From Isoetes taiwanensis (taxonomy: Eukaryota; Streptophyta; Lycopodiopsida; Isoetales; Isoetaceae), in assembly GCA_021234155.1 (NCBI GenBank), contig JAJEKV010000104.1, positions 2,717,985 through 2,781,984 of the forward strand: 64,000 nucleotides of DNA, in the 5' to 3' direction. Numbering within the stretch: position 1 is the first letter of the stretch; every line of letters begins with the position of its first letter. Positions 11,685 to 22,915 of this stretch are shown piece by piece. Below the pieces are notes generated by a model. That model was given only the letters and a program-made list of their open reading frames with translations, was not told where the DNA came from and ran no database searches. A program made the translations under genes and the position numbers.

Positions 11685-11884
11685 TAATATATGCATTCTT
11701 CATTTTTGGTGCTCCAAGGTACAACTAAAAAAGAGAGTCACTTATATCGAGCTCTCCTATGTCAATAGGGTGCTTGCTATGGATTGTGATCAATCCCCTG
11801 GATTGGCTTTAGAGCAATCCATAGCTAAAGTTTGGTATTCCGATGTTAAATTGGGCAGAAAGATGGTTGGGTAGTGCAACTTGG

Positions 11885-13310
11885 CATGTCTCGCTTTGGC
11901 AGTCTGCTTGGACCACATATGATCCAACACCCTGTCTGCCTCAGTTGCGGCTGGATTATGACCATGCGGTGACTTATGCTTAGATGCTAGTACCTGATCT
12001 AGTGGAAATTTAGCAGCTCCCCATGCTACAGCAACAGACCGACCAGTTGGTCACAGTGCTTGTGACTGTCACGGAGAGATGCTTTGGTAGAAACCGCCCT
12101 TAAGATCTCAAAATCAGAGCTCCTCCCAACCGGTGATTTAGACAGTCAACACCCCCCGCCCAGACCCCCTCACGATTAGACAGTATCGTCTTCTCGTGAA
12201 AGGAAAGAAAGCCAAGTACATTGCAGAGCATCAGAGGGAAATGTTTTACCTATTGGAGAGGCATCCCAGAACATTTTGGAGAAAGGTGTTGAGCAAGCCT
12301 TTGCAGCTGCAGAAATTATCAGTCTGGACCAATGGGTGCAATACTTGCGCCAGTTCTATGATCCTCCTGAGGTCCGGGTAGAGGTACCTCCCTAAAGGGG
12401 TCCGGCCTTGGAAATCACAGAGGCAGATGTCACTCAGGGCCTACAGCATCTCGCCAATGGCAAGGCGACAGATTTGGATGGCATACAGGCAGAGCTGCTC
12501 AAGTGGACAGGGCCATCAATAGTGCCCTTCCTGACCACACTATTTAATAGGGCATTACAGGAAGGATTTTTTCAATAGTGGACCACTAGCAGAGTGGTCT
12601 CCATCTACAAGGCAGGAGACCCACACACCCCAGCCAACTACAGAACAATCATGGTCAACTCACTCTTTGCAAAACTAATGGCCAGCATCCTTGGACAGCA
12701 ATTAACGACGTGGGAGAGGAGGTAGAAGTGAGAGTGCTCATACAGGCAGGATTCAGGCCTCGACACTCCACTATTGACCACATATTCATGCTGCGGACCT
12801 TGGTTGAGAATAGCAAGAACCGCTGCCAGGATCTTTACTACTGCTTTGTCGACTTTGCAAAGGCCTTTGACACTGTGCGTAGAAAAAAGTTGTGGGAGAA
12901 GACATGCAAAATGCGGTATACAGACTCTATGAGACATGTTCCGGCCGACTGGCACTGACGGAACAACCTCTCAATACTAGTATTGGTGTCCGCCAAAGAT
13001 GCCCGCTCTCCCCAACATTGTTTGGCTTTTACATTGACCAATTGGAGGGGTGGCTTGTCGAACATGGGGGTAATGGAGCAAGGCTTGTGCATCAGATCAT
13101 TAGGCAGCTCATATACGCGGATGATGTGGACCTCCTAGCCCACACCCTTGATGTCATGCAGCAGCACTGACATGCCCTGGATAGTTTTTGTTAGGCCACT
13201 GGAATGAAGATCAATTTGATCAAGACTAAGGTCTTGCTTGTCTCATCTTCTTGTCGACCAAGGCTTCACTCCTTCACGTATCAGGGGCAAAATGCTCTGT
13301 ACCAACAATT
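11885..13310 (+). pseudogene. LINE family A copy 1: reverse transcriptase region, decayed
   Basis: From about 11935 the DNA matches, base for base in many places, the minus-strand family A copy at 54.6-56.4 kb (for example the region encoding RTVAERCFG there). Reverse transcriptase motifs follow in shifting frames: FRPRHSTIDHIF near 12752, FVDFAKAFDT near 12845, GVRQRCPLSPTLFGFYID near 12985 and IYADD near 13110. GMKINLIKTK at 13201 continues into the thumb. The endonuclease half is missing. At least four frame breaks and several stops show it is dead. The YADD catalytic core is still readable. Homology fades at about 13300. Confidence 0.85.
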
Positions 13311-13755
13311 AGTGGCTTGCAGGTCTGTTGTACCATCAGATGACCAGGAGGAGAAGCAGATTTTAGCCCGCATTAGACAGATGGAAGCTGAGCAAGTTCA
13401 TCATGCTTGAGTTAAAGCGGGCTTGCAATGGTTCAAAGAGAGGGATCGCTGCACAGTCTTCTTTTTTGCAAAAATTTGGAGACAAGCTTCTGCGATGGTG
13501 TCTCTCCAAGTTCAAGATGGGCCTCTCATCTCTGATCCTAAGCAACTTAAGTTCTTTCTGCATGGCCACTTTTCTTCCTTTTTTGCTTCTCATCGCCTTC
13601 CCTTCCAATCAGATTTTCAGAAGGCATTACTTGCAAAGATACATCCTATTATATCTGAGGAGCAAAGAGCTACTCTAGAAGCAGAGATTATGGTGAATGA
13701 TTTAGCAGATGCTACCTTCCTTTTGAAGAAAGGAAAGTGTCCCTATTATTGTACA
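13311..13755 (+). pseudogene. L1-type LINE segment inside family A copy 1
   Basis: The frame at 13423-13750 reads LQWFKERDRCTVFFFAKIWR, then a stretch with DPKQLKFFLHGHFSSFF. This resembles the linker between endonuclease and reverse transcriptase of plant L1 LINEs (W..EGDR.T.FF....R, then hF..lf). It is not like the family A sequence expected here. The family A 3' untranslated region resumes at about 13768, so this piece sits between body and tail of another LINE. Confidence 0.6.
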
Positions 13756-13767
13756 GTCTCCCAACAC

Positions 13768-13927
13768 ACATTACTGCCAAGGTTTTTTCCCCCCGAAACC
13801 CTCTGGGGTAGGGGTTTTTTTACCCTGGCAATAATACACTTGTTGTATTCCTTGTTTAGGTCCCATAGGCCAATTGGTCTCCGCGGACGATAAAAACTAA
13901 TTCAATTCTATTCTATTCTATTCTATT
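13768..13927 (+). repeat. LINE family A 3' end with (ATTCT)n tail
   Basis: The segment contains a hairpin-forming stretch around 13780-13830, then TTGGTCTCCGCGGACGATAA, then repeats of ATTCT to 13927. The minus-strand copy at 58761-58935 has the same order and a near-identical GGTCTCCGTGGACGTTAA before the same pentamer tail. The short-repeat tail, rather than poly-A, separates this family from plant L1. Confidence 0.85.
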
Positions 13928-14887
13928 TTACTTATTCATCGATTTCTGATTTCACTTTTTTCTAATATGAAATTGAAAAATGCCAGGATTGTTCTACAGG
14001 CGCAGATGAAAGAAATCAGTCTGTGCATTCTATTATGCATATGAAGCAAGAGAAATTGTTGGACAACATCCACCTTGGATAGATTAGTTTATTGCAAGGA
14101 GAAACATGGATTAGTTTATTAGTTTGTTGCAAAAAAAGATGCTAACAGAGACTAACCAAGTAGGAACACTCTTTTGATCTAAATTACAAACTAGACCAAT
14201 AGAATGTAATTAACTTATGTGATGTTCATTACAATTGCAATGCAGGTAGACCCTAACGAGATTGATGTCTATAAGGTTCCTAATCTGCCTCCTATTGATA
14301 TAGAGGAGGAAGGACTATATAAGAGTTTATTTCTTGAGTGCTCTGGAACAAGGAGGTCTACTCGTCATTCCACGAAATTCAATGACTCCAATGTCAACTT
14401 TAGCAGTCACAGAGGGCATGGAGACGTGGAAGAGAGTGTGGCACTCGAGAAGTAACTATATAAGACTTCATAGTAGGTCTAAAAGACAAAGAAGAAGATA
14501 AATTAGAAGTGGAATAGCAAATTGAAATTCGAAGAGGATGAAGACGAAGTAGAGACTGATAGTGAATCAGGTGGAAATGATGATGATCACGAGCATGAGT
14601 TAGTGAGGAGGATGGGGAAGATGAGGAAAGTGAGGAAGATCAAGAAGATTAGTTTATATTATAGCTTGTTATTTTATGGTTTCTATTTAGCTAGAGAAAG
14701 AACATAAGCATATATCCGTTCATATATGCAATCTATACTCTATCTATAGTATTCCATAATTTGTTGTATCCTACGCCTATGCCTATCTATCTATTTGTTG
14801 AGTCTAACTACTTTGTTTAACCTATCTATCCATTCGCTTTAAGAGTACTTATAATCTATTATTTTGTTTCTGTGAGGTAGACAAATT
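13928..14887. other. Two short unassigned open frames
   Basis: Frames at 14219-14455 and 14522-14707 (plus) encode acidic, low-complexity peptides; the second is rich in Glu/Asp, then Lys/Arg. A CAG just before codon VDPNE at about 14247 could be a splice acceptor. I do not recognise a family and see no evidence of a complete gene. Confidence 0.35.
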
Positions 14888-15045
14888 CGTAACGTTCTTG
14901 ATCGACATGTTCTTAACCAACTGGACAAAACCATCTAGACGTTTATGAATAGTCGCTTCTACCTATTTATGTCGGTGTCTTGGAAACATTCCACAGGCAC
15001 ATTCAAAGATCAAATACTCGAGCGATCAATCATGGGCCCGTTTCA
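14888..15045 (-). repeat. TRIM 3' LTR
   Basis: Direct repeat of the copy at 15211-15365 with about 25-30 differences. Its outer end has decayed from ACA to ACG. A short purine stretch, GGAGAGA, precedes it on the minus strand as a possible polypurine tract. Confidence 0.85.
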
Positions 15046-15210
15046 ATCTCTCCTACTAGATCTATGCCCGTCCTCGAACATCCAAGACTATGATTTAACC
15101 AGTATGCCACTGACTGGGTGGTTACCAAAGTTACCAAATTACCCATATATGTAGGCACCCATAGAGACTCGAACTCGAGACCTGCTTTGAAGACCTGCTT
15201 TGATACCAAA

Positions 15211-15365
15211 TGTAACGTTCATAACCGACATGCCCTTAACCAATTGTGCAAAACCTCTACATGTTTATGAGTAATCGCTTCTACCCATTTATTCTGGTGT
15301 CTCAGGCGCCCCACAGGCACATTCAAGGATCGAATACTCGAGTGGTTAACCATGGGCTCATTACA
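15211..15365 (-). repeat. TRIM 5' LTR
   Basis: Ends TGTAA...TTACA are intact and inverted. The primer-binding site follows on the minus strand after two bases. Confidence 0.87.
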
Positions 15366-15370
15366 CAATT

Positions 15371-16129
15371 GGTATAATGATCAAGACAAGGCTTCTACAG
15401 ATTTAATAGAATTTTTAAAATTTCAGATGCATCTTATGTGCATCTAAAATGTAGATGTTTGGATGCTTTAGATCTACGCATCTGAAGCATCTATCTTTAG
15501 ATGCTTGCCGAACACAGTTTTCAAGAACATTATTTTCATGAGGTGTAGAAATTTTGATTTTGAAGATGATGGGTAACGTAGTCTTCTGCATCCATTTCGT
15601 TTTTTATAATGAGAGTCCCCATAATTCACAGGCATATAAGGCTACTGGCATAACTAGAGTATCAAATGATTGCTTGTGGATTTGCCAAGAGTATAAATTA
15701 GCATGCTTACACTAATTCAACATTTCATTAATACATGAATGTTTTCTAGCATTCTCAAAATTACAAATTTACAGTTTAAGGTTTTGAAAGACTATCCCCT
15801 TGGCATCCTTTTCGCAATTTCCTGTACCCAACTATGTTGTTGCAACAAATATGTAAGGTTTGTGTTTTGTTATAAAATTAAGGCAATATCCCGTGCATTA
15901 ATTAAAGGCATCGTAGATACAAAGGTTTTATGTTTATGCTTTTATTTCTCATGTTTACACCAATCTAGAGTATAAAGCTCGCAAATACAATATAGAAGGT
16001 AAACCCTTCTCTATGGATAACGACTTTCTCATACTTATATTTTTCTTATTTTATTTTATTTTATTTTATTTTGAAGAACAGATGCATTAATAAAGGCAGG
16101 AAAAAAAGCTTGGAGGATGATCATAACCC
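15371..16129. other. No gene recognised
   Basis: Contains an ATTTT-rich simple repeat near 16045-16070 and repeated GATGC/AGATG words near 15420-15500, but no coding motif. Confidence 0.5.
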
Positions 16130-16735
16130 ATTAAGTGTAACAATCCACCTATGCATAGGTATAGACTTGAGATAAACCTCAAAAATTATGTGCCGCTTGG
16201 CAGGGGCAAGCATAGAGCAGTGATAAGCCTTTGTAATTCAACCTGAAGCCAAATGAAAGGCACTCCAAGCCCTTGGATAGCTAGCCAAAAGCACTTGCTG
16301 ACTTGTGAGTGTCACTTAGAAGAGAGATAGAAGTTATGACCAAGCAGGCTGAGTGTGAACAAATAAAAAAAAACCATACTCAATGGTCTCGACTCGCTGC
16401 TTGCAAAAACGACATAGTTGAGATATATGAGGGTCGATCATGTGAAGAAACACATTAACCCGAAGGTATCCATGAAGATTTTGCCATCAAAATAAAGCCA
16501 CCTTTGCGTGCAACAAATTATCTGAAATCCAACCCCGCATATACTGCCAAAAAGGATATCAACATCCAAGAGCAACTTATGCGAGCTGCTGCTCTAGAAC
16601 TTGATCACTAACAAGCCAAATACACACATCCATAGGTTGGGCAGCAGTTTGTGGTAAAGTAGCAGCAACTTTTTGCCAAATGGCCCTGTCCCATCGGGGT
16701 AACAAGAACTTAATTTGAAAGGACTACCATTTTAA
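16130..16735 (-). pseudogene. L1-type LINE zinc-binding C-terminus remnant
   Basis: On the minus strand a frame reads WISDNLLHAKVALF, a stop in place of Trp, then WQNLHGYLRVNVFLHMIDPH, then LCRFCKQRVETIEY. This follows the zf-RVT pattern of plant L1 LINEs (K.a.F.W.....L.......LC..C....ET..H). The final His is Tyr here and an in-frame TGA is present, so it is dead. Upstream and downstream limits are approximate. Confidence 0.65.
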
Positions 16736-16861
16736 TAAGTGGCCAGTCTCATAACATACCTCAACCAACTGAATTCTGAATTCCTGTACAAAGGGGAAGT
16801 TGATTCTTCTCCAGCTAATTCTCTAGAAAGATCCATCAACAGGGATCTGAACAGATGCAAC

Positions 16862-16985
16862 ATTTTTGGGTTGCCCCTAGGGGGGCAAACCCTTGTTTAT
16901 TTATGTGGGTTTGTAAGTATATGCCAATATATACTTGGAATATGCCTATGACTGCTAAAAACCCATATTATTGGGTGTAAATGTC
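16862..16985. repeat. Interspersed repeat, copy 1 (GCCCCTAGGGGGC hairpin)
   Basis: A hairpin TGCCCCTAGGGGGGCA is followed by matches to the copy at 22797-22915: TTATGTGGGTTTGT, AAGTATATGC, TGACTGCT and TATTATT in the same order. On the minus strand the element would end with the hairpin and an A-rich tail, as a short retroposon might. Confidence 0.75.
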
Positions 16986-16989
16986 AGGT

Positions 16990-17215
16990 CGTTTCCGTTG
17001 TTGGCCGCCACTCTTCGAAACCGGCTAACCGGAGAGGCCTGCTCTGGGCAACCAGGGATATTACAGTGTGGGATTTAGTATCTGGACTTCCCATCTCCCA
17101 TCTGAAGCCCTGCGCCTCTTCTGGAAATTCACTAGCTTGCATTGGATCCCACTTTGTTGCAGCGTCACAAATCAATAAGCCTGGAAGCGGTGCCATATTC
17201 TTCTGGACATGGCAA
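16990..17215 (+). pseudogene. RID3/WDR18-like WD40 exon fragment
   Basis: A frame from 17066 reads WDLVSGLPISHLKPC, then GNSLACIGSHFVAASQINKP and GAIFFWTWQK, ending at a possible GT donor after AAG at 17218. The pattern (WDL.tG, then a short strand-rich segment, then the ASSQ..dp..G.I.yW.W.K) resembles plant RID3, the WDR18/IPI3-type WD40 protein of ribosome biogenesis, at its N-terminal end. A TAA-free extension runs back to 16990. Only one exon-sized piece exists, and the rest of the propeller is absent nearby. Confidence 0.6.
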
Positions 17216-17259
17216 AAGGTCCGTTATTGGAGACTTGTGCACTTTGTCTTGTTGCTAAG

Positions 17260-17430
17260 AACTTGATTGAAGGAAATATACACTACGTAAATGCAGAAGG
17301 GCAGGAACAAGAGATCAGAGCTGATGAACTAAAGAGCTCAGAAGAACAAGAAAACCTGTCAACTCCGAATGGTGGTTGTCTGTTGGCTATTCTTCGACAG
17401 CATGTATCTCCTGTTCGATAATACTCCAGC
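17260..17430 (+). pseudogene. Duplicated WDR7-like WD40 snippet
   Basis: Bases 17370-17420 (from AATGGTGGTTGTCTGTTGG) repeat 24184-24245 almost exactly. The copy here lacks an internal 16-bp duplication that breaks the frame at 24.2 kb. The peptide GGCLLAILRQHVSPVR fits a WD40 blade of the WDR7/rabconnectin family. The preceding residues (17261-17370) are hydrophilic and unassigned. Confidence 0.7.
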
Positions 17431-17764
17431 TTTCGCCTTCATAACTGGCCTCCATTCCTATGTATTAAATAAAATCACGAGGATCCGGCGCCTAGGCTTA
17501 ACAACCCACTCAAATGCTGGTTCCGGCATTGCATGATGCCGATTTGGTGCAGAATCTCGTGTCTACAGTCAGTAGCTTGTGATTTGGCACATGGGTTGGA
17601 CCCTACTAGAGGGTTTCAAGCAGTGGTATTTTGGATTTCCTGGCCACAACTCTGCTTCTGGCAATCCTAGTAGTGAGCCTGGCAAACAGGAAGGATCAGC
17701 TGTTCGTCCCACCCAGAGTCCTGTTCAGCCACTATATCTTTCGGGGGAAAAACCCATCCCCATT

Positions 17765-17991
17765 ATGGATACTGGAGATCAGCGTCGCAAGGTATGCCAT
17801 TTTTCTTTTACTTTCTAGCTGCATGCAGATTCAGAGTTGAAATCTTTTGTTTTTTGTTTATTCAGAGCATGGTCGATTCTGAGTTCTTCACTGAATATGG
17901 TGAAGCACATAGATATAAAATACTTGAAGTAATTGGGAAAGGAAGCTATGGAGTAGTCTGTTCTGCCATTGACACTCGGACGGGTGAGAAG
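17765..17991 (+). pseudogene. MAP kinase 5' end (two exons, TDY-type plant MPK)
   Basis: Exon 1 starts with ATG at 17765 and encodes MDTGDQRRK, ending at a GT donor (17792). An intron to the AG at 17865 leads to exon 2 (17866-17991), which reads SMVDSEFFTEYGEAHRYKI, then EVIGKGSYGVVCSAIDT and RTGEK, with a GT at 17992. FF.EYG..RYKI.EVIGKGSYGVV is the start of plant MAP kinases with a TDY activation loop, and GKGSYGVV is the ATP-binding glycine loop. The catalytic lysine exon and everything after are missing; the next bases read into unrelated sequence. It is the beginning of a gene, with its intron, but not a gene. Confidence 0.85.
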
Positions 17992-18059
17992 GTCAAGCAT
18001 ACTAAAAACGTTTCAAGGCAAATCGGCCACTTACAGGTAGGTTTGAGTATGATTTAGGC

Positions 18060-19305
18060 ATGATGTTCCCCTTCTTTGTTCTGCAAGTAATCATCTTGGC
18101 GCTAAGAAGCAAAGTTATGCCCTATTTGGGCCAATTGGACTCTGTTGGGCTCAATTCCAGACATACCTGGCCCCAAACCCATCGTTGTGGCCAAATCGAT
18201 GGCTGCAGTTCATAGGGATCTCCACGGCCTTTAGAGCATTCCAGAGCTTTGAGCTTTCAATGTTTGGGTTAGTAGAAGAACAAGATTAAAAAGCTCATTC
18301 GTCTTTCAGGTACTTCATCTTCCAGGATCTTGCATTTCAACAACGCATTTGTAAGCAGGCATGAGCTTCTGTTTGTTGTCGTAGACAAGGCAGTTTCGTT
18401 ATGGAGTTTGCGCAATATTATTCATAACTGCTCCTGCAAGAAGATACAGGTTATTGCAGCAGAATTGCTATTGCAGCAGCGTCACTTCATTGAGCAATTG
18501 CAGCATGAAGGTTAGAATGCCCTGAATTTTCACATTATCTATGCACTTAGCCTATGTGCCTGACAAGCTTGCACATCTCCTTAATCTTTACCAAGCCATT
18601 TCTGCTTCAAGTTCATCAGGTTTATTACATGAGAAGAAAGAGATAACGTCTGAGTCGTTTATCATCTCTTTCAAGAAGCATGGATGGTGCTGCTTGCACA
18701 AGATAAACCATTCCCATAAGTCTTTTAATAATGATTCCTCTACTAACTTGACCATGCCATCTACTCCTTGTTGCCACCCCAAAATGACATTATCTCAAAT
18801 TTTAACTCAATCTATTCTATGTTGGCTGAATAAAGGTGCTTCTCTACTGTGGGTTTCAAAAATGGATCCTGCTACTCTAAGGAGCAGCAATACCATAAAT
18901 GTACAATATGATTCTGGGGTCCAAATATCCTGCTAAGCAAGCTATGTTCCTAAAGTTGGGGTGGATTTTTATCACTGTGGAGCATGAAGGCAACAAGTAT
19001 GCATTTTGAATCCAGAAGATCCAAGCTAGTATAATTGGAATAGCAGCTAGCACCATGATTGCTGATATTTCTCATTATAGCTGCTACTGCAACAATGAGT
19101 ATTGTGCACAGAAATTATGTTGGCAATGTCATTAAACATCTTACGCTTTCAAAAGGCATTTCCTATCAGTGATGGCCAACTTCTTTAGTAATATGGCTAT
19201 ATTGGTATACGTGTCAGCATATAGATCCTAATCATTATGTTTTGTCTCTCTATATCCTTGTTTCTTTTGTTTTAAAATTTAGTCAATAACTTTTCTCCCT
19301 TAGGG
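18060..19305. other. No gene recognised
   Basis: Contains a 131-codon plus-strand frame (18541-18936) and smaller ones, none with a known motif. The stretch may be intron-like or captured DNA. Confidence 0.4.
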
Positions 19306-19632
19306 CTTACAATCAATAACGCCAGGCCAGAAGACAAGCTTCCTTATCGTGGTGCATGGCTCTGGGTTGGTGATGGTATGCTCCATTTGATGGAACTACC
19401 AAATCCAGATCCGCTCACAGGTCGTCCCCAACACGGTGGTCGTGATCGACATGCTTGTGTAACCGTGAAAGACACTACAAGTCTTAAAAATGCTCTTGAG
19501 GAAGTAGGTACCTTGTTCTTTTATTCTCCTTGCCAGTAGAACTATTTTATACTGCAGACTCAATTGTCCAAATGGACTTGTTTAGGTATTTCTTATACAT
19601 TAAGCAAATCTGGGAGACCAGCCATATTTGCT
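19305..19632 (+). pseudogene. Glyoxalase I family exons (two) with intron
   Basis: The first exon begins after the AG near 19303 and reads GLTINNARPEDKLPYRGAWL, then WVGDGMLHLMELPNPDPLTG, then RPQHGGRDRHACV, to a GT donor at 19508. The second exon (19586-19632) gives GISYTLSKSGRPAIFA, joined in phase 1 across the splice, and ends at GTGAGT. This matches plant glyoxalase/lactoylglutathione lyase-like proteins, in which HLMELPNPDP and GGRDRH carry metal-site residues. The preceding N-terminal exon and the expected final exon (RDPD.N.LEF) are not found next to it. It is an interior gene piece with correct splice sites. Confidence 0.8.
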
Positions 19633-19774
19633 GTGAGTTCTATGTTTTGTGTTGCAGGAAATGAGAAGGCTTATATTTTCCTTTGGTGCACAACTTTGCA
19701 GACTGATCAGCTTTCAGAAGTTAGATCTGGATGTAGAAATGTGCTTACATGTCTACATGAGGACAACTTATAGG

Positions 19775-20215
19775 CCAAGGTGGAGCTGCATTGTGAGAGA
19801 TGTCAGATGCCAGTTGGAGTTGTGATTGCTGTTAAGAAGCTTTTAAGGCTGGCCTTGGTTTCAGAAATGGTGCATATGATGATCATGGCTTCTCTGCAGA
19901 GATTCGAAGCCCTGGCAAAATAAGGCATAAAGATATTGTCAAGTTGTCGGGTTTTTGTTCAAATGATGATGAAAGCTTGCTCTTTTACGAATACATGCCT
20001 TATGGCAACTTGGGAGACATGCTACATGGCAAGAAGAAGAGCCTGCTTGTTGTAGATATGTTATTGTCTTGCATGGTCTCTGCTATCTGCACTATGGCTC
20101 CCATCGTAGAGTCGTCCACAGGGATGTGAAATCTAATAATATATTGGACTCGAAATTCAAGGCAGATTTTTGTCTTGCTAAGCCCGTCCTTGGCACAGGG
20201 AGAATCAATCCATAT
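19775..20215 (+). pseudogene. LRR receptor kinase domain fragment (CLV1/BAM-like)
   Basis: In shifting frames the segment gives GVVIAVKKL (ATP-binding Lys), GFSAEIRSPGKIRHKDIVKL, SGFCSNDDESLLFYEYMPYG, NLGDMLHGKKK, a short gap, then VVHRDVKSNNIL and ADFCLAKPV. HRDVKSNN is the catalytic loop, and the ADFG motif has become ADFC. The wording GFCSN....LL.YEYMP.G.LG..LHGKK is typical of CLAVATA1/BAM receptor kinases. At least two frame breaks are present. The extracellular repeats and membrane segment are absent. Confidence 0.8.
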
Positions 20216-22796
20216 CTCTTGTAGTCTCTCTGGGATTTATTTGAAAGGAAATTTCTTTCAATGTTTATTGCAAATCTATATAAATTGATATCTCAGTTTT
20301 TAGGTGTATTTGTTGGCAGCATGTTAGGAATAACTATAGGAAGAATTGTAGAAAATACTCTTCTTGACCAATGCCTGGTTTCAACTGATATGTTTATGTT
20401 ACTGGAGCAACACTATGTTTGCAATACAAAACTTGCTTTCAGTCAATTTGCAGTTGTTGCCATTCTTTACATGAGTTACGTATATATAATGACTGGTATA
20501 ATGCTATCATTCTATATATGTTTCTTGTTTTATTGTCTATGTCTAATTGACAAGTTCAGTGCAGAATTGTGGAGGACATCCATATTTTGGCATCGCTGAG
20601 CATTTCATTCTTCTCAATAATTTTCTATTTACTGCTTGTATTATCAGCATGATTACATTGTCTCATTTCATAATCATTTACATTTTGGTTCAAGAATAGT
20701 GAGAAAATTTGTGCCTCCCACAATACTGGAATATTGCGGTTGAAAGGCTGTTTCTGGAAATTTTGCAGCAGTGCAATTGGAATAGTCTCATCTCACCTCC
20801 AACGCCCAAGTATATGTTGGTTTGGATATTCCAAAAAGAATGTCTTTATTCAATGTCTTTAATGCACATGCCCCAGCAAAATAGTATGGAAGGATTTACA
20901 TAAGAATGCACAGAGCTGTAATTAATAATTGTGGGTGATCTTCCTTGTTTTTAGTATATAACACTATGAGGCAGACCTACAATTGCATTTTCATTGACTT
21001 AGACAACCAAATCTTTAGAATTGTGGAGCAACTTACCTTATTTAAGATATCAAACCCCAAATTGTCATATATAAAGTCTTGAGGACTTTGAGGCCAAAGA
21101 GATGAGATAGAAAATAAGCTCAAGACCAGATATAAAATTTTTAAACGAAGCCTGAAGACCATAGAGGAAAAGCCATCTACGTATAACCTTGATAATACCA
21201 TGCTTAAGCAGATTTGATACAATGTAGGGACAAAGGGCTTGAGTTGAAGCAATATTTATATTTTCCATGTCATTAACTACCATATTTTCGCTGGCGTTTT
21301 AGGGTTCTTCTAACAAGCAACATAAGAATCTTGTATCTGCATCGACATCTTTAGTTTCTTGTCGTTCAGATATAATTTGAGCATGACTATATCTTGTATA
21401 AGACTCGTTATTCACAAAGAAAGAAGAATCATGCCATTTCCTACAATTAAGAGCTGTATAACCTGGGAAAACTACACATTTTGAATCTGTCTGAAGATGC
21501 TATCAAACTATCACATGTTAGTCATGTATCCATGGAAGAGAGAATATCTTGTGCTTGCTTCTTGTTCTATCTCTTGAGGTTGCTTTGGTAAGCTTCAATG
21601 CTCAAGCACAATATAGTCACTTATGCCATATTTCTTCATCATGATTCAAAGTTCTTAAAAGTTATTGCACCTGTTATCTAGAATTCATGTCGAACTCATA
21701 CGTTCAAAACTGCATGACAATAATCTTATTGAAAATGTCGCGTTATTTTTCTTATCGAAGGATGACATAAGAGCTTGCTTGCTTATTCCTGGAGATGGCC
21801 TCAACCAGTTTGTTCGAACTGTCAGGTTCTGGAATCAAATTACTTTTTGTGACAGGCATAGGCTTTGAATTATAAAGAAATGTTTTCCATTTCTCTCTTT
21901 CTCTTTTTTCATTCTGTCACCAGTACTAGCACAAGCATGTGAATGAAGATTGTGCGAGATGCTTATTTATGCTGGGTTTCCTTTTATGACTAAATCATTG
22001 CTTTGAGATTAGGTTATCGTTAAAAAATAGCCGCTTGATTGAGCAAAGTTTTACCATAAAGTACGACATGAGCAGGTAAAATTCAAACCATAAATTATTT
22101 ACAAATTTTTTATTTGTTACAAATGCTCTTACAATATACAATCAATAGGAACACGAATATATTTAAACATTTCTTTCTTAAATAACATGCAAGTTAATAA
22201 CCATTGTTCCATACGATGCAAAGATAATGATAAAACCTACATAGGCGAGATGACAAATGTCGAGGCATGATCACGTTGTTAGTAAATCATGTCGATTGAA
22301 AAAATGACCAAGGACATTGCCAAGTACAAACCGTTCCGTGATCATTTCGAAATCAAAATACTTCATAGAATCAACAATAAGTAAAAAGCTAATTGATTAA
22401 AAAGAAAATCCAACGACAACAAGCCATCATTACAGGCCTACAACAATCTAGCAATCAACCCGCTCTAAATAACAAAGTAGTGGTATATTAAAAGAAGACG
22501 CAAAATCTAACAACACTAAAACATATCTCAAGTGAGAAAAAAAAAAACATCCATATTTCATTTGCCTACTACAAGCCTTCATGGCTTTAATCTATGTAAT
22601 CGTTGTTTAAATCAAGCCTTTCAGTTTAATGACTACCCTAATATCTATAAGTTGTTTTAATATACAGAAATGCCTATTTTTTACATCCCTTTAGCTAATA
22701 GTTTGTCTCCTATATGCTTTTCTAACGAGAAACTAAATCCAAGCCTAAAACTGACCAAGCCTCCTATTGCGCATTTTTGCTATTTTTTTTTTTTTT
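20216..22796. other. No gene recognised in 2.6 kb
   Basis: AT-rich DNA with scattered short frames. A 67-codon frame at 21665-21868 has protein-like composition but no motif I know. The stretch 22080-22760 is strongly AT-rich. Confidence 0.45.
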
Positions 22797-22915
22797 TTTT
22801 TGCCCCTAGGGGGCAAACCCTCGCTTATGTGGGTTTGTGACGTATCCTAAGTATATGCTGGAATATACCTAGGATATGCTAGTGACTGCTCCAAACCTAT
22901 TATTCCCTGTAAACT
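22780..22915. repeat. Interspersed repeat, copy 2, with T-tract
   Basis: An uninterrupted T-tract (about 22782-22801) is followed by TGCCCCTAGGGGGCA and the same ordered words as copy 1 at 16.9 kb. Read on the minus strand it ends in a hairpin and a poly-A tail, suggesting a retroposed short element. Confidence 0.78.

Larger units (their letters stand above)
14888..15365 (-). mobile_element. TRIM (miniature LTR retrotransposon)
   Basis: Two direct repeats of about 155 bp (14888-15045 and 15211-15365) act as LTRs on the minus strand, starting TGTAATGAGCCC in the 5' copy and ending GAACGTTACA. Directly after the 5' LTR (two bases apart) is a primer-binding site, TGGTATCAAAGCAGG, at 15194-15208, close to the initiator-Met tRNA complement. 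The internal part is only about 165 bp and non-coding. Flanking bases AAATT (14883-14887) and CAATT (15366-15370) are a plausible 5-bp target duplication with one mismatch. Total 478 bp, within TRIM size. Confidence 0.88.

Noticed and set aside
19633-19773. Third glyoxalase exon after GTGAGT at 19633
   Set aside because: The next AG-bounded sequence does not encode the expected RDPD..LEF segment.
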